Assembly (NCBI GenBank): GCA_035370405.1
Contig: DAOOVT010000006.1
Location: forward strand, 1-47,053
Length of the DNA stretch: 47,053 nucleotides
Direction: 5' to 3'
From: UBA5232 sp035370405
Lineage (GTDB): Bacteria; Patescibacteriota; Dojkabacteria; SC72
Below, piece by piece: positions 26,935-36,691 of the stretch. How positions within the stretch are numbered: the first letter of the stretch is position 1; every line of letters starts with the position of its first letter. A program made the position numbers and the translations under genes. The notes under the pieces are model-generated. The model saw nothing but the letters and a program-made list of their open reading frames with translations. It was not told where the DNA came from and did no database searches.

Positions 26935-27219
26935 TTACATAATTTCCAATGGAAGATAGCCTATTGCTTCTTCTCCTTCCTCTCCTAATCCTAAATTTCG
27001 GATGAAGACTGGAACTTCATTAAGAACTAATTCTCTGTCTTCGATAGGGATAGATGCTTCTATCAGGGCTACTATAATTACATCAAACATATAGGGATCT
27101 ATATTGCCTGTACAAAGATAAATTACCCTAGGAAGGTAATCTTCTCTTATGTATGGAGGAAAATCTTTCCATGCCTTTCTTCCTGCCCTCACGATTTGTA
27201 CTTTCGTTAATTTGAACAT
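26935..27219 (-). CDS. hypothetical protein, 94 aa, strong ribosome site
   Basis: I start it at 27219 (MFKLTKVQIVRAG...) instead of the 126-aa frame, because AAAGGAGGG lies 8 nt upstream on the minus strand. It is a soluble mixed alpha/beta protein ('VRAGRKAWKDFPPYIREDYLP', 'VLNEVPVFIRNLGLGEEGEE') that I do not recognise. Few genes in this window have such a strong Shine-Dalgarno; the 112-aa gene at 45779 shares both this and a similar terminator, so the two may be regulated or acquired alike. Confidence 0.65.
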   Translation of the reverse strand: MFKLTKVQIVRAGRKAWKDFPPYIREDYLPRVIYLCTGNIDPYMFDVIIVALIEASIPIEDRELVLNEVPVFIRNLGLGEEGEEAIGYLPLEIM

Positions 27220-27353
27220 ATCACACCCTCCTTTGTAATGAGCTGGTATAGCCTGCGATTTTAACACAAGAAAGCCTTGATATCCAGCCTCATTACATAC
27301 ATGAGACTGTTGCAAACACCCATTATACTGATATGCAAGTACAAATTTTTATA

Positions 27354-27578
27354 CTACTCTTCAAATTTTTTCCAGAATTTTTCAGCTTCTTTGTAGGACT
27401 TTTTTAGTCTAAATCTGTAGAATAACATGCTAATACCTGCTATACACAGTAGACTCCCAACTAGGTAGCTTAACAAATCAGGATATACTAGTATCAATAT
27501 TGCGAAAAGAATCAATGCTATTCCAAGAAAACCTAGCATTTTAGTGATATCTTTCACTGTTTCTTTTATAGGGTTCAT
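27354..27578 (-). CDS. small two-helix membrane protein, 74 aa
   Basis: Two hydrophobic helices ('MLGFLGIALILFAILILVYP' and 'LLSYLVGSLLCIAGISMLFY') are separated by a short turn, with a positively charged tail (RFRLKKSYKEAEKFWKKFEE). No family is recognised. It lies 35 bp after the rubredoxin gene on the same strand and may be cotranscribed. Confidence 0.6.
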   Translation of the reverse strand: MNPIKETVKDITKMLGFLGIALILFAILILVYPDLLSYLVGSLLCIAGISMLFYRFRLKKSYKEAEKFWKKFEE

Positions 27579-27613
27579 ATTTATATAAATATTAAATTAA
27601 ATAGAGAAATAAA

Positions 27614-27778
27614 TTATTCATCCAATATAATGAAGTCCTTCTTAGATGCTCCACATACTGGACATATCCACTCTTCAGGGAGATCTTCAAAAGCAGTTCC
27701 TGGCTTGATACCAGATTTAGGATCACCCTTTTCAGGATCATAAATGTATCCACATAGAACACACTTGTACTTTTGCAT
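27614..27778 (-). CDS. rubredoxin
   Basis: This 54-residue reading frame is easily missed because of its size. It has the two rubredoxin iron knuckles, C6-V-L-C9-G-Y and C39-P-V-C42-G, with the family core 'YIYDPEKGDP', 'KPGTAFEDLPEEWICPVCG' and the end 'KKDFI'. All four Cys ligands of the Fe(Cys)4 site are present and the length is standard. It carries single electrons in the cytoplasm, commonly to oxygen- or peroxide-reducing enzymes; no such partner is in the window. TATAAT ends 4 nt before the ATG. Confidence 0.96.
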   Translation of the reverse strand: MQKYKCVLCGYIYDPEKGDPKSGIKPGTAFEDLPEEWICPVCGASKKDFIILDE

Positions 27779-27782
27779 AGTT

Positions 27783-27788
27783 ATTATA
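27783..27788 (-). promoter_or_regulatory. -10 TATAAT of rubredoxin, leaderless
   Basis: A perfect TATAAT on the minus strand ends 4 nt before the rubredoxin ATG (27778), with no Shine-Dalgarno. Rubredoxin may thus be transcribed separately from the ABC transporter gene that ends 24 bp upstream. Confidence 0.5.
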
Positions 27789-27802
27789 AAAAACTAAATT
27801 TA

Positions 27803-29953
27803 CTATTCATATCTAACAGCATCCATTGGAGGAATTTTAACAGCTCTATTAGCAGGATACAAGCCTGTAAAGAATGACAACAGAGTTGTTATAAATATGA
27901 CCAATAGGGCAGAGGACAATGGGAATGATGTTATCATCATAAATTCAACTCCTCTAGATTCTGACAACATATACACTATTAGAGACACTATATACCCACC
28001 CAACACCCCTAATAGCACACCTAGAATTCCTCCTATTAATCCTATAAACATAGACTCAGCTATAAATAAGAATCTCACATCATTTCTTTTCATACCTATT
28101 ATCTTCATTAAACCAACTTCTCTCGTCCTCTCTAGTAATGACACAGTTAAGGTATTTATCATTCCCAAAAAGGCTATAGCAAATGCAAGAATTCCAAATG
28201 CCAATAATCCGTATCTAACATATGAAAATATCTGCTCAACCTGATTAACAGTATCCATTATGGAGAAAGTTTCAAGCCCCAATGATTCAATCTGTTTTCT
28301 TACGAAATCAAGAGCTCCCTCTTTATTAATAATAATTGAAAGTGCAGAATATGTATCATCAGTATAATCTCTAATAGAACCAAGTTTAAGATATATAACC
28401 GCTGGAGAATCGTCTTCTACGACCCCAACAACTTTAACCGATAGACTTTGGGGTTGCTCCTGTGTATCACCATCTGGAAGAGTTTGTATAACATTCAAAT
28501 CTAAATTTTCACCAATTATACTAGAATCCAAACCTAATACTTCCAAGTAGGCCTTATTTACAACAGCAGCAAATTTATCAGGTTTTTCATCTAAGAACTC
28601 TCCACTCACTTTTTTAATTGGAGAATTCTCAAGATATCCTGTTTCCACACCATATACAACAACATCAACTGTAGATCCTTTATAATCAACTCTCCCTGGG
28701 AAGTTTTTAATTCTATATATTTTGTCAACACTAGATATTGCAGAAACTTTCTCAATCAGTTCATCTGTTAATTTAAGTTGGCTTCCAACTTTAGGAAAGA
28801 CATCAACTTGATTGAGATTTTGTGCTCTCGTAACTTCTGCTATTACTAATTTCTCTATGCCATACCCTATTGATACTAGTAAAACAACAAATCCTACACC
28901 CATTCCTACTCCAAGTATGGTAATCATTGTTCTAAACTTCTTAAAAAAGACATTCTTAAACGAAAGCTCTGTTAAATCAAGCATAGATATATCCCCTGAA
29001 GTTGATCCTGAAGCCTTCTTTCTAAGTTTACCGGCAAAATTAGGATTTATTTTTCCAACAAGCGAAATAAAAGCTAATGTTAATGTTTGTGTAAAGAAAT
29101 TTACTATTAATTTAATATATTCAAAAAATTTTTCTACAAAGCTTTCTTTGTCATTTGTCTCTCTCCCTACGTGATTTACTTCCGAACTATCCACAAAAGT
29201 TGGAGCATCTACCTGAGTATTCTCTGCATTAAGTCTTTCATCTATCTTTTCCAAAACACCACTTCCACCATGGAGAACATCTAGTATATATCCATCTTTC
29301 ATTACAGCCACTTTATCGCAATATTCTAGATAATCTGGATTATGAGTTACTAAAATAATAGTTTCCCCCCTTTGAGCTAATTTCTTAAGTGTGTTTATGA
29401 CTTCTAAACCATTATCACTATCTAAATTTCCAGTAGGTTCATCGGCTACTATAATTTCAGGATCTGTTATTAATGCCCTAGCTAACCCAATCTTTTGCTG
29501 TTCCCCCGCAGATAATTCTGATGTATAGAAGTCCTTAAATTTGGACATATCTACATCTTCTAAAACCTTTTCTGCCCTTGAAATAGCAGCATGTTTATTC
29601 ATTCCTAAAAGTTGAGCACCTAAGGCAACATTTTCAACGACAGTTAAGGAACGTATCCAAATCTGTTGCTGATATACAACTCCTATCCTGCTCTTTCTAA
29701 TATCGACCTGTTCATTTGTACTTTTCTTCCATAGGTCCTCTCCAAAGAGTTTGACTTCACCAGAATCTGGTTTTTCTAACCCCATGATGACATTTAGTAG
29801 AGTAGATTTCCCACATCCAGATGGACCAAAAATACATGTCAATTCACCAGCAAAAATATCTAGGTTAACATTTTTTAATACTTTGTTTTTTCTTACTCCA
29901 AGAGAAAAACTTTTGCTAACATTTTTAACTTCAATTACTTTTCTCGCTTGCAT
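27803..29953 (-). CDS. fused MacB-like ABC transporter (ATPase + FtsX permease)
   Basis: The 716 residues combine an ATPase (Walker A GPSGCGKST at 43-51, signature 'LSAGEQQKIGLARAL', Walker B 'IIVADEPTGNLDS', 'LVTHNPDY'), a linker (about 235-340), then a MacB-type permease: helix, large extracytoplasmic domain (about 370-570) and three C-terminal helices ending 'IPPMDAVRYE'. The signature reads LSAGE rather than LSGGE. Its ATG overlaps the stop of the upstream secreted repeat protein (TAATG), so the two are translationally coupled. It is the fused counterpart of the split transporter at 19566-21489. Confidence 0.92.
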   Translation of the reverse strand: MQARKVIEVKNVSKSFSLGVRKNKVLKNVNLDIFAGELTCIFGPSGCGKSTLLNVIMGLEKPDSGEVKLFGEDLWKKSTNEQVDIRKSRIGVVYQQQIWIRSLTVVENVALGAQLLGMNKHAAISRAEKVLEDVDMSKFKDFYTSELSAGEQQKIGLARALITDPEIIVADEPTGNLDSDNGLEVINTLKKLAQRGETIILVTHNPDYLEYCDKVAVMKDGYILDVLHGGSGVLEKIDERLNAENTQVDAPTFVDSSEVNHVGRETNDKESFVEKFFEYIKLIVNFFTQTLTLAFISLVGKINPNFAGKLRKKASGSTSGDISMLDLTELSFKNVFFKKFRTMITILGVGMGVGFVVLLVSIGYGIEKLVIAEVTRAQNLNQVDVFPKVGSQLKLTDELIEKVSAISSVDKIYRIKNFPGRVDYKGSTVDVVVYGVETGYLENSPIKKVSGEFLDEKPDKFAAVVNKAYLEVLGLDSSIIGENLDLNVIQTLPDGDTQEQPQSLSVKVVGVVEDDSPAVIYLKLGSIRDYTDDTYSALSIIINKEGALDFVRKQIESLGLETFSIMDTVNQVEQIFSYVRYGLLAFGILAFAIAFLGMINTLTVSLLERTREVGLMKIIGMKRNDVRFLFIAESMFIGLIGGILGVLLGVLGGYIVSLIVYMLSESRGVEFMMITSFPLSSALLVIFITTLLSFFTGLYPANRAVKIPPMDAVRYE

Positions 29954-32900
29954 TAGAATATGTTGAATATGTTAGAAATAGAATTCAAGATTGTTTCCAT
30001 TACAGTATTAGATGATTTCTGAGTTATAGAAACAAGNNNNNNNNNNNNNNNNNNNNNNNNNNNNNNNNNNNNNNNNNNNNNNNNNNNNNNNNNNNNNNNN
30101 NNNNNNNNNNNNNNNNNNNNNNNNNNNNNNNNNNNNAATTCAAGATTGTTTCCATTACAGTATTAGATGATTTCTGAGTTATAGAAACAAGTGGTCCGTA
30201 CTTACCAGAGTTCCCCGAAGCATCTACTGACTCCGCTTCTAGGCTATATACCTTAGAAGGAGTAAGACCTGATATGATTACCAAATGTTTTGTTCTAAAC
30301 TCTTGGTCCATTCTAGTACTTGAAGTATATACTCCTGCTCCACCCTCTCCAAAGTTTACCTTACTTGTAGCAGGCTCATCTGTTTCCCAGCTCACAATCA
30401 GTTGTGCACTTCTACTTCTGTCTGTTTGTATTGATCTTCCAAGTAAATCTTGTTCAACTTTGACATTATAAATCTTTGGTGGCCTAGTATCTGTATTTGT
30501 TGTAAATCTTACCTCCTCTGATACTGCTTTGTTCCCAAAATCATCTATCCCTTCTACTACTGCGACATAACTAGTCGTAGGTACTAGTCCAGATATTTCC
30601 ATCTGATGCTCTCCCATAACCATTTTCACATCTATTTTATCTATTTCCCTAGCATCAGGACTATCCTCTCTATACCTGATAACAGAGTTAGTATATGTAT
30701 TAGTGTCCCAACTGAATACAACCGTTGGACTAGCTACATCTTTTAGCTCCTGTACTCTTACGTTCGATATTTGAGGCCTAGGTGGAGTTGTGAATGTATT
30801 GTTCTCTATAGATTCATATATATATCCATCAGCATCTGTAAGTCTTATCTTAAAACTGTATTGCACCCCATCATCAAGATTATCAAGTACAACAGAATAT
30901 TTACTTCTAGTTGGAGATGTATTTATTTCTTTCTGTGCTGTGTAAGAATATGATCTACCATAAGCGACTGAAGCTTTCGTGGCTCCAAATACTTCGAAAG
31001 AAACTATTGCATAATCGAGCCCCACCATATCAACTTTACTGGAATATACTTGAGGAGAGTCTTCTGTCCTAAATGATATTTCCTGACTTTCTCCAGTATT
31101 TCCATCTCCATCAGTCCATTTTGCTTTAAAGTAGTAGTTTGTTCCTGGTTGTAAATTATTAAGAGTAACTTTGTGGTCTGTTACTTGTTTGGAATTATAT
31201 GCTTCTTCATCAAAGTACTCTCCACTTGTTAATCCATATGCTACCTTTGTATCACTGCTCCTCTCTGTCACCCATACGATTGTAGCTTTTCTAGTCCCTA
31301 TATTCAGTACTTCTATACCAGATACTAATTCAGCAGGCTGCAAATATTTTCCTTCTATAGCTGAGGATACTGCAAATGAAAAAGTTGGAGACTGTTTACT
31401 AATGTTAGTACTATCAGATACTCCTACCCTGTAATAGTAAACTCCACTTTGCTCTACTATGTCTGAATATGTTGTACCTGTTGTAACTCCTGCATCAATC
31501 CAAATTTTACCATCTGTACTTCTCTGGATTGTATATGACAATCTTCCATCTCCCTTGTATGCTGGTTCATTCCAAGTTATACTCGCTCTCCAAAGATTAG
31601 CTTCTTTAATTGATGTATCAGCTATACTAAGATTTTTTACTGGGTCTGGGAGAGTGCTATCTAGTGTGAATTTCCCTTGTATATAGTTACTTGGAGAATA
31701 GCCATTTTGACTATCTACAGCTACAACATATACTATGTTGTCTTCTCCTTTTACTGCTCCTGTGAGCATCTTTTTAGAAACACTGGTATTATTGCCAACT
31801 GCGATATACAAAGAAGAATTCCCAACCAAAGTATCATATGTTGATGGTGGAGTTGTATTTACCATGTAGTAATACGATGATATTGTTCTCCCATCAAATG
31901 GAATAGCTGTTGGCCATGATAATGCAAATTCGTTCGATGTATTAGTACTTGGCTCTATTGTAACAACAGCTTCTTCTGCGAATGTAGGAGCTAGACCACC
32001 ATACGATATTGCCCCACTTATATATCCACTGAAATTTCCAGCTTTGTCAACTGTTCTGAAATATATAATATTATTACCCACAACGAAATTAACAGAATCT
32101 CTATCTTCTGTAAAGTAATGTGTGTATTTTGAACCTTCAAATGGAATATAATCAATATCTAAGAAGTCATTGTGTTTATTCCCAGTCCAATTGCTAATTC
32201 CATTTAAACTGTATTGCCAGCCTAATATTCCGTTCTCATCTGTACTTGTTACACCCGGACCACTTGGCCAGCTGAAAAACATATCATTTATATTTCCAAA
32301 ATTGCCATTTGGGGTAGTTATATATTTAACATTAACTGGATTAATTAAATCAGCATGATATTCTAAAAGAACATAGTTTTGATCTTCATTCGTGTGTAAA
32401 TTACCTTGATTGTCAACAGACTGAATACTTAAATAATATGTTCCACTTGAAGTAATATCCAAACTAATCGAACTATCTGTAATAAACTGCCCTGAAGAAT
32501 AAGGAAGTGCTGTCCTACTAGGACCCCAATATACATAATAACCTGATATTCCACTTGGTTGATAACCATGAGATTCACCTCCTTGATCTTGTGGAACATC
32601 CCAATCGGCATACACTGACGTAAAACTAAAATAAGAATTATCAGAAAAATTTAATTCTCTTGTCTTACTCCCGTCAGTATACACATGAACTACATCAGGG
32701 TTTAAAGGGGGATTACTGTCTTTTACATATACTCTTCCCGTTCCAAAATCTATCCACCCCATATCTTTAGACCATGCATAACCACTAAAGACACCTGTCT
32801 CTGTGTCTACAAATGTACTACTGTTATTTGAGCTAAAGGAGATTTCATTCCCAGTGTTAAGAACATAGGCTGAACCAGACACCGCACCAGTAGCAGAATC

Positions 32901-33203
32901 AACAAACACTCCTGATGTCTCTCCTTGTGTAAACTTTATCCATCCAATATCTTGAGACCATGCATACCCCGATATTGTCCTTCTATTACCATTCTCAGGA
33001 TCAGGATCTGATATAACTACATTTGCTCCGTATATGCTGGAGGAGAAAAACACTTTGTTAGAGGTGTTAACTATAGTAGCATCTCCCATGATAGGAGTAT
33101 CTCCTACGGCCAAAACTTTGGTCATCAAAAATGTGAAGGACAAGCCCAACACACACAAAAACAAGACAAGTATTGGGATTCTAATATGGACAGTGTTTTT
33201 CAT
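29953..33203 (-). CDS. large secreted repeat protein: one GYAWSxDIGWI module plus multiple Fn3 domains
   Basis: The gene is interrupted by a scaffold gap. Merging the identical 55-bp sequences either side of the 100 Ns and dropping the Ns leaves 3,096 bp, an exact 1,032 codons, ending '...METILNSISNIFNIF' and TAA at 29953-29955. The protein has an N-terminal signal or anchor (about 10-32), a GYAWS module (about 35-165), extracellular Ig/Fn3-like regions, and at least five Fn3 domains from about residue 560 on ('ASITWNEP', 'ATIVWVTE', 'AIVSFEV', 'VVFSWDT', 'LIVSWETD'). It lies in one operon with the DUF1566 protein upstream and the fused ABC transporter downstream. Confidence 0.85.
29982..30191. 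other. false scaffold gap: 55-bp duplicate on both sides of 100 Ns
   Basis: 29982-30036 and 30137-30191 are identical (AATTCAAGATTG...GAAACAAG), flanking exactly 100 Ns. The pattern is of two contigs that overlap by an assembly k-mer but were joined with a fixed-size gap. The true sequence most likely has one copy and no gap, which restores the reading frame. Confidence 0.9.
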
Positions 33204-33255
33204 AATATCTTCAAAAGTGTATCACACTTTTTAAATCTTGCAAATAATAAATAAG

Positions 33256-34098
33256 CTAATCACTCCGAACACATCTCACATAGTTGTTGGTAGACTTTCC
33301 AGCATAATTTGAATATCCTTGATTAAAAGTACTTATCCAAGCATATGTATTTGAAAATTGATTTTCGGTGCTACTCCAAAAAGCGTCCGTAGTTACCCAA
33401 CTAGAATTGGTAGCCAGATACATTCCATCTAAATAGGCCTGTAATAGTTCACCTTGCGATGGTAGATACCAATCAGTTTCTATACTACCATCACTATTAG
33501 CATCTAATTCCAACGCAGAACAAGCATTTATTGCATTACCACATGCCGATTCTGCTCCATTGTAATTTCCACGAGAAGTTGCTGAAAAAAAGGAACAGGA
33601 AACAGTTGTAAAACTATTTGTCATAGACCCCTGCCTAGGACTCCAATACAACCCTGTCCTTTTATCTTTCCACACTTCTGGAGAGGCATTGGTTTTCGTC
33701 CACTCCGCAGGAGAAACGATCCCACCATCAACCTTTTGGTAGCTTTGTGCTTTATAATCTGGAACATTATATGTTCCAACCTTTTCTCCCCTATCACCAT
33801 TGTAAAAAGTATAACCCGATATCACTTTATCTGGAGTAACAGTTCCATTAGGAACCCAGTTTGCGGAAGATATTATCCTATTCCAAATTGCACCATTATT
33901 ACCATCATCACTGCCATATCCAAGTGTTTGGAGATTTACATATATTTCTTTTAATATTGATAATTCTCCTGATTCAGGACTTTCTCCTCCTTGTTCTGCA
34001 AAGCTTTTCTTCTCAACGAAAATACCTACAAGCAGTACACCTATTATTATTAAAAGCACCGACTCCAGTTTTGTGAATTTTCTGATATATCTTCTCAT
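33256..34098 (-). CDS. DUF1566 (Lcl C-terminal, C-type-lectin-like fold) surface protein
   Basis: This 280-residue protein has an N-terminal membrane helix (about 13-30), then 'GYGSDDGNNGAIWNRIISSANWVP', and a DUF1566 domain from about 130 ('EVWKDKRTGLYWSPRQGSM', 'CGNAINACSAL', 'DWYLPSQGELLQAY', 'FWSSTENQFSNTYAW', 'NYVRCVRSD'). It is a clear paralogue of the DGR variable protein. Its 3' end does not match the template repeat at nucleotide level and lacks the matching CCTTAGGGA end, so it is probably not a present-day DGR target. It lies 52 bp before the large Fn3 protein, likely in one operon. Confidence 0.85.
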   Translation of the reverse strand: MRRYIRKFTKLESVLLIIIGVLLVGIFVEKKSFAEQGGESPESGELSILKEIYVNLQTLGYGSDDGNNGAIWNRIISSANWVPNGTVTPDKVISGYTFYNGDRGEKVGTYNVPDYKAQSYQKVDGGIVSPAEWTKTNASPEVWKDKRTGLYWSPRQGSMTNSFTTVSCSFFSATSRGNYNGAESACGNAINACSALELDANSDGSIETDWYLPSQGELLQAYLDGMYLATNSSWVTTDAFWSSTENQFSNTYAWISTFNQGYSNYAGKSTNNYVRCVRSD

Positions 34099-34112
34099 AA
34101 CTAATTATTATT

Positions 34113-34961
34113 TTACCCCCTTCTTACACATCGTGTAGAAAGAGTATCTGTTTTAAAATAAAAATATGTATATCCATGAGATAAATATACAGGATATGCA
34201 TCGCCAGAATTTGACTTACTCTCAGTGCTACTCCAAAAGTTATTTTCAGTAACCCAATCCTTGTTCGTTACAGCGTAAATTCCATCTATATATGCCTGCA
34301 TCATTTCAATTTGTGTTGGAAGGTACCAATCAGTTTCATTTGTTCCATCACCATCAGCATCTAGTGAAAGAGTAGCACAAGTATTAATAGCATTACCACA
34401 ATCAGGATCAGACCCACTATAATTACCTCTAGGTGTTGTAGTGAAGAAATCACATGTAATTATAGTAAATTCATTACTCATACTTCCCTGCCTAGGACTC
34501 CAATACAACCCTGTTCTTTCATCCTTCCATACTTCTGGTGTCATATTGGTTTTAGTCCATTGAGCAAGAGCATCAGGTATAATATTGCTTTCTCTAAGAT
34601 CTATCGATTCTTGGCTCTGGGCAGCGTAATTAGGAAGCTGGAAAGTTCCAGTCTTTTGATCTCTACTTCCATTGAAAAATGTATAACCATATATTACTTT
34701 GTCTTCACTAATACTCCCATTTGGAACCTAAGTAGCCGAAGTTATTATTCTATTCCAAATACTAGAAGAATTACTTCCAGAATCACTTCCATATCCAAGG
34801 GTTTGGAGATTTGTATATGTTTCTTTTAATATTGATAATTCTTCTGATTCGGGACTTTCTCCTTCTTGTTCTGCAGAAGTAGCATTAACTAACAAAGTAG
34901 TTAAGCATAAAATTCCAATAATGGACACCACTATAAGTTCGGCAGTATTTAATTTCTTCAT
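34113..34961 (-). pseudogene. DUF1566 paralogue interrupted by one amber codon
   Basis: An N-terminal part (34731-34961: membrane helix, 'LGYGSDSGSNSSSIWNRIITSAT') runs in the same frame into TAG at 34728-34730. The frame then continues 'VPNGSISEDKVIYGYTFFNGSRDQ' and through a complete DUF1566 domain to 34113. The intact paralogue has Trp (TGG) at the TAG position, so a single G-to-A change broke it. Either a young pseudogene, population variation or an assembly error. Its C-terminal end ('FWSSTESKSNSGDAYPVYLSHG') is unlike the TR. Confidence 0.85.
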
Positions 34962-35070
34962 ATCTTATTTCATTCTAATGGAATATTTTCTATATGTAAA
35001 TATCATCATTATATGATGATGGAATACCTATCAAATTATCATACCATATTACTTCTACGGGGGGAAAATA

Positions 35071-35108
35071 ACTGTACAGGCTGCATACATATGCATAATC
35101 TGTACAGT
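35071..35108. promoter_or_regulatory. nested inverted repeat upstream of the DGR reverse transcriptase
   Basis: ACTGTACAG (35071-35079) and CTGTACAGT (35100-35108) form a 9-bp stem. Between them TGCATA/TATGCA forms a second stem. It lies 50 bp before the RT start. It could be an operator or cruciform; the arms share TGTAC with the hairpin after VR. Confidence 0.45.
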
Positions 35109-35135
35109 CTCTACCAGATATCCAACGATTAATAG

Positions 35136-35141
35136 TATAAT
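35136..35141 (+). promoter_or_regulatory. -10 TATAAT of the RT gene
   Basis: TATAAT ends 17 nt before the RT ATG (35159), giving a leader of about 10 nt without Shine-Dalgarno. The -35 region is not convincing. Confidence 0.45.
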
Positions 35142-35158
35142 GAATAATACGCAAAACA

Positions 35159-36361
35159 ATGTTTGATCTAGAATCTATTATCTCTGCATACTACTCATGT
35201 AGAGAAGGAAAAAGAAATAGCACATACCAACTTTTGTTTGAAAATCATTTTGAATATAACTTGGTAGGTTTACAAAAAGAACTTAAGAATAATTCCTATA
35301 CGATTGGTAACTCCATATGCTTTATCATAACATACCCCTCCACTAGAGAAGTCTTTGCTGCTAACTTCATAGATAGAGTTGTACATCATCTCTTAATTAG
35401 TTATATCGAACCCCAAATCGATAGAACCTTTGTCTATGACTCTTTTGCATGTAGAAAAGGGCATGGAGTTATATGTGGAGTCAAACGATTGCAAAACTTT
35501 TTAAACAAAATTACAAACAACAAAAAATCTAATTCTTACTACCTAAAATTAGACATAAGTAGTTTCTTCTACAGTATAGATAAATCAAAATTACTAGATA
35601 TCCTATCTGACAGCATATATAAACTTACATATGGCAAAGAGCAGAAAAGGGAATTATTTAAACTCTCAAGGCAGATAATTCTTCATAATCCCTGTACAAA
35701 ATACATACCCAAAGGAGATTTACAGCTAATACAGAAGCTTCCTCCAAACAAGAGTCTTTTTACCGCAGGTGAAAATAAAGGCCTCCCAATTGGAAATTTA
35801 ACATCACAATTTTTTGCAAACTTGTATCTTAATGAATTAGATCAATTTATCAAAAGAGAATTAAAAATTAAATACTATCTAAGATATGCTGATGACCTAC
35901 TGTTTCTCTCAAAAGATATTAAAGAATTAGAAGGAATTGAAAAAGCTGTTACAGAATTCCTTGAAAAAGAATTGGTACTTAAAATAAAGTCAGAAAAGAC
36001 CACCTATGGGAGTGTATATCAAGGCATAGATTTTATTGGATACATTGTTAGACCAAATTATGTACTAGCTCGAAACCGTACAGTCAACAATCTAAAAAGA
36101 AAGCTATACTATTTTAACAAAGGATTTCTAATAGATAGGTCTATGTGTAAAGAGGAGGCAGTTGAAATACACTTACCTCCAACAGAAGAAGAAATCACAA
36201 CAATTTGCAACAGTATTAATTCCGTATTTGGACATCTAAAATGGAGTAATTCATATAATCTAAGACAGGACCTTTACCTCAATCATTTTGGAAAGTTAAA
36301 TGAGTATATAGATGTACAGGGTAATTTAGAATCTTTTAGACCAAGAAAACCATCCTTTTAA
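35159..36361 (+). CDS. DGR reverse transcriptase
   Basis: This 400-residue RT shows the palm motifs 'YLKLDISSFFYSID' (D132), 'GLPIGNLTSQFFANLYLNELD' (211-217) and the catalytic 'YYLRYADDLLFL' (D245-D246), then 'IDFIGYIV'. The (L/I)GNxxSQ motif replaces the QGxxxSP of group II intron RTs and is the hallmark of DGR enzymes. There is no maturase or endonuclease domain. DGR RTs copy TR RNA with adenine-specific infidelity, and the cDNA replaces VR. It is convergent with avd, overlapping it by 36 bp, unlike the usual co-directional layout. Confidence 0.95.
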   Translation: MFDLESIISAYYSCREGKRNSTYQLLFENHFEYNLVGLQKELKNNSYTIGNSICFIITYPSTREVFAANFIDRVVHHLLISYIEPQIDRTFVYDSFACRKGHGVICGVKRLQNFLNKITNNKKSNSYYLKLDISSFFYSIDKSKLLDILSDSIYKLTYGKEQKRELFKLSRQIILHNPCTKYIPKGDLQLIQKLPPNKSLFTAGENKGLPIGNLTSQFFANLYLNELDQFIKRELKIKYYLRYADDLLFLSKDIKELEGIEKAVTEFLEKELVLKIKSEKTTYGSVYQGIDFIGYIVRPNYVLARNRTVNNLKRKLYYFNKGFLIDRSMCKEEAVEIHLPPTEEEITTICNSINSVFGHLKWSNSYNLRQDLYLNHFGKLNEYIDVQGNLESFRPRKPSF

Positions 36362-36682
36362 CATCTTCTCTATTTCAACACTCTGTTTAATGATATAGGC
36401 ATATTTCTGGTGGCTTAAAATTTTGGTATCACTAGCAACTCGAAATCTGTATTTTAAACTATTAAAGGTTGAAACTGCTTTTGCAATATATTTCTTCTTT
36501 TCTCTATTCTCTACCGTATTAGCAAGTATTACCCAATCTAAGGTCTTCCAAGCAAGAGAAAGGATATCTTGACCAAGAGTGTATTTGTACTCTTTAGGAA
36601 AATTTCTAATACATGTATAAAGATAAAGAATAAGCTTGTATAAGGCTAGATATATTGGTTTGTCTAAATCTGCTTGAGGCAT
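36326..36682 (-). CDS. avd: DGR accessory variability determinant (Avd, four-helix bundle)
   Basis: The 118 residues form four predicted helices, with the Avd-like pattern 'YKLILYLYTCIRNFPKEYKYTLGQDILSLAWKTLDWVILAN', 'KAVSTFNSLKYRFRVASDTKILSHQKY' and the ending 'IEKMLKGWFSW'. Avd forms a basic pentameric barrel that binds the RT and template RNA. It starts 9 nt after the TR, and its apparent ribosome site AGGGAG lies inside the TR end. Its 3' end overlaps the RT 3' end on the other strand. Confidence 0.88.
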   Translation of the reverse strand: MPQADLDKPIYLALYKLILYLYTCIRNFPKEYKYTLGQDILSLAWKTLDWVILANTVENREKKKYIAKAVSTFNSLKYRFRVASDTKILSHQKYAYIIKQSVEIEKMLKGWFSWSKRF

Positions 36683-36691
36683 ATTATATAC

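Noticed and set aside
33256..33400. 3' end of the DUF1566 gene at 33256 as a second VR
   Set aside because: Protein similarity to VR is clear, but the DNA lacks the long invariant blocks and the CCTTAGGGA end shared by TR and VR, and no hairpin follows.
34728..34730. TAG as a recoded sense codon
   Set aside because: TAG terminates other genes normally in this window, and only this one gene would need readthrough.
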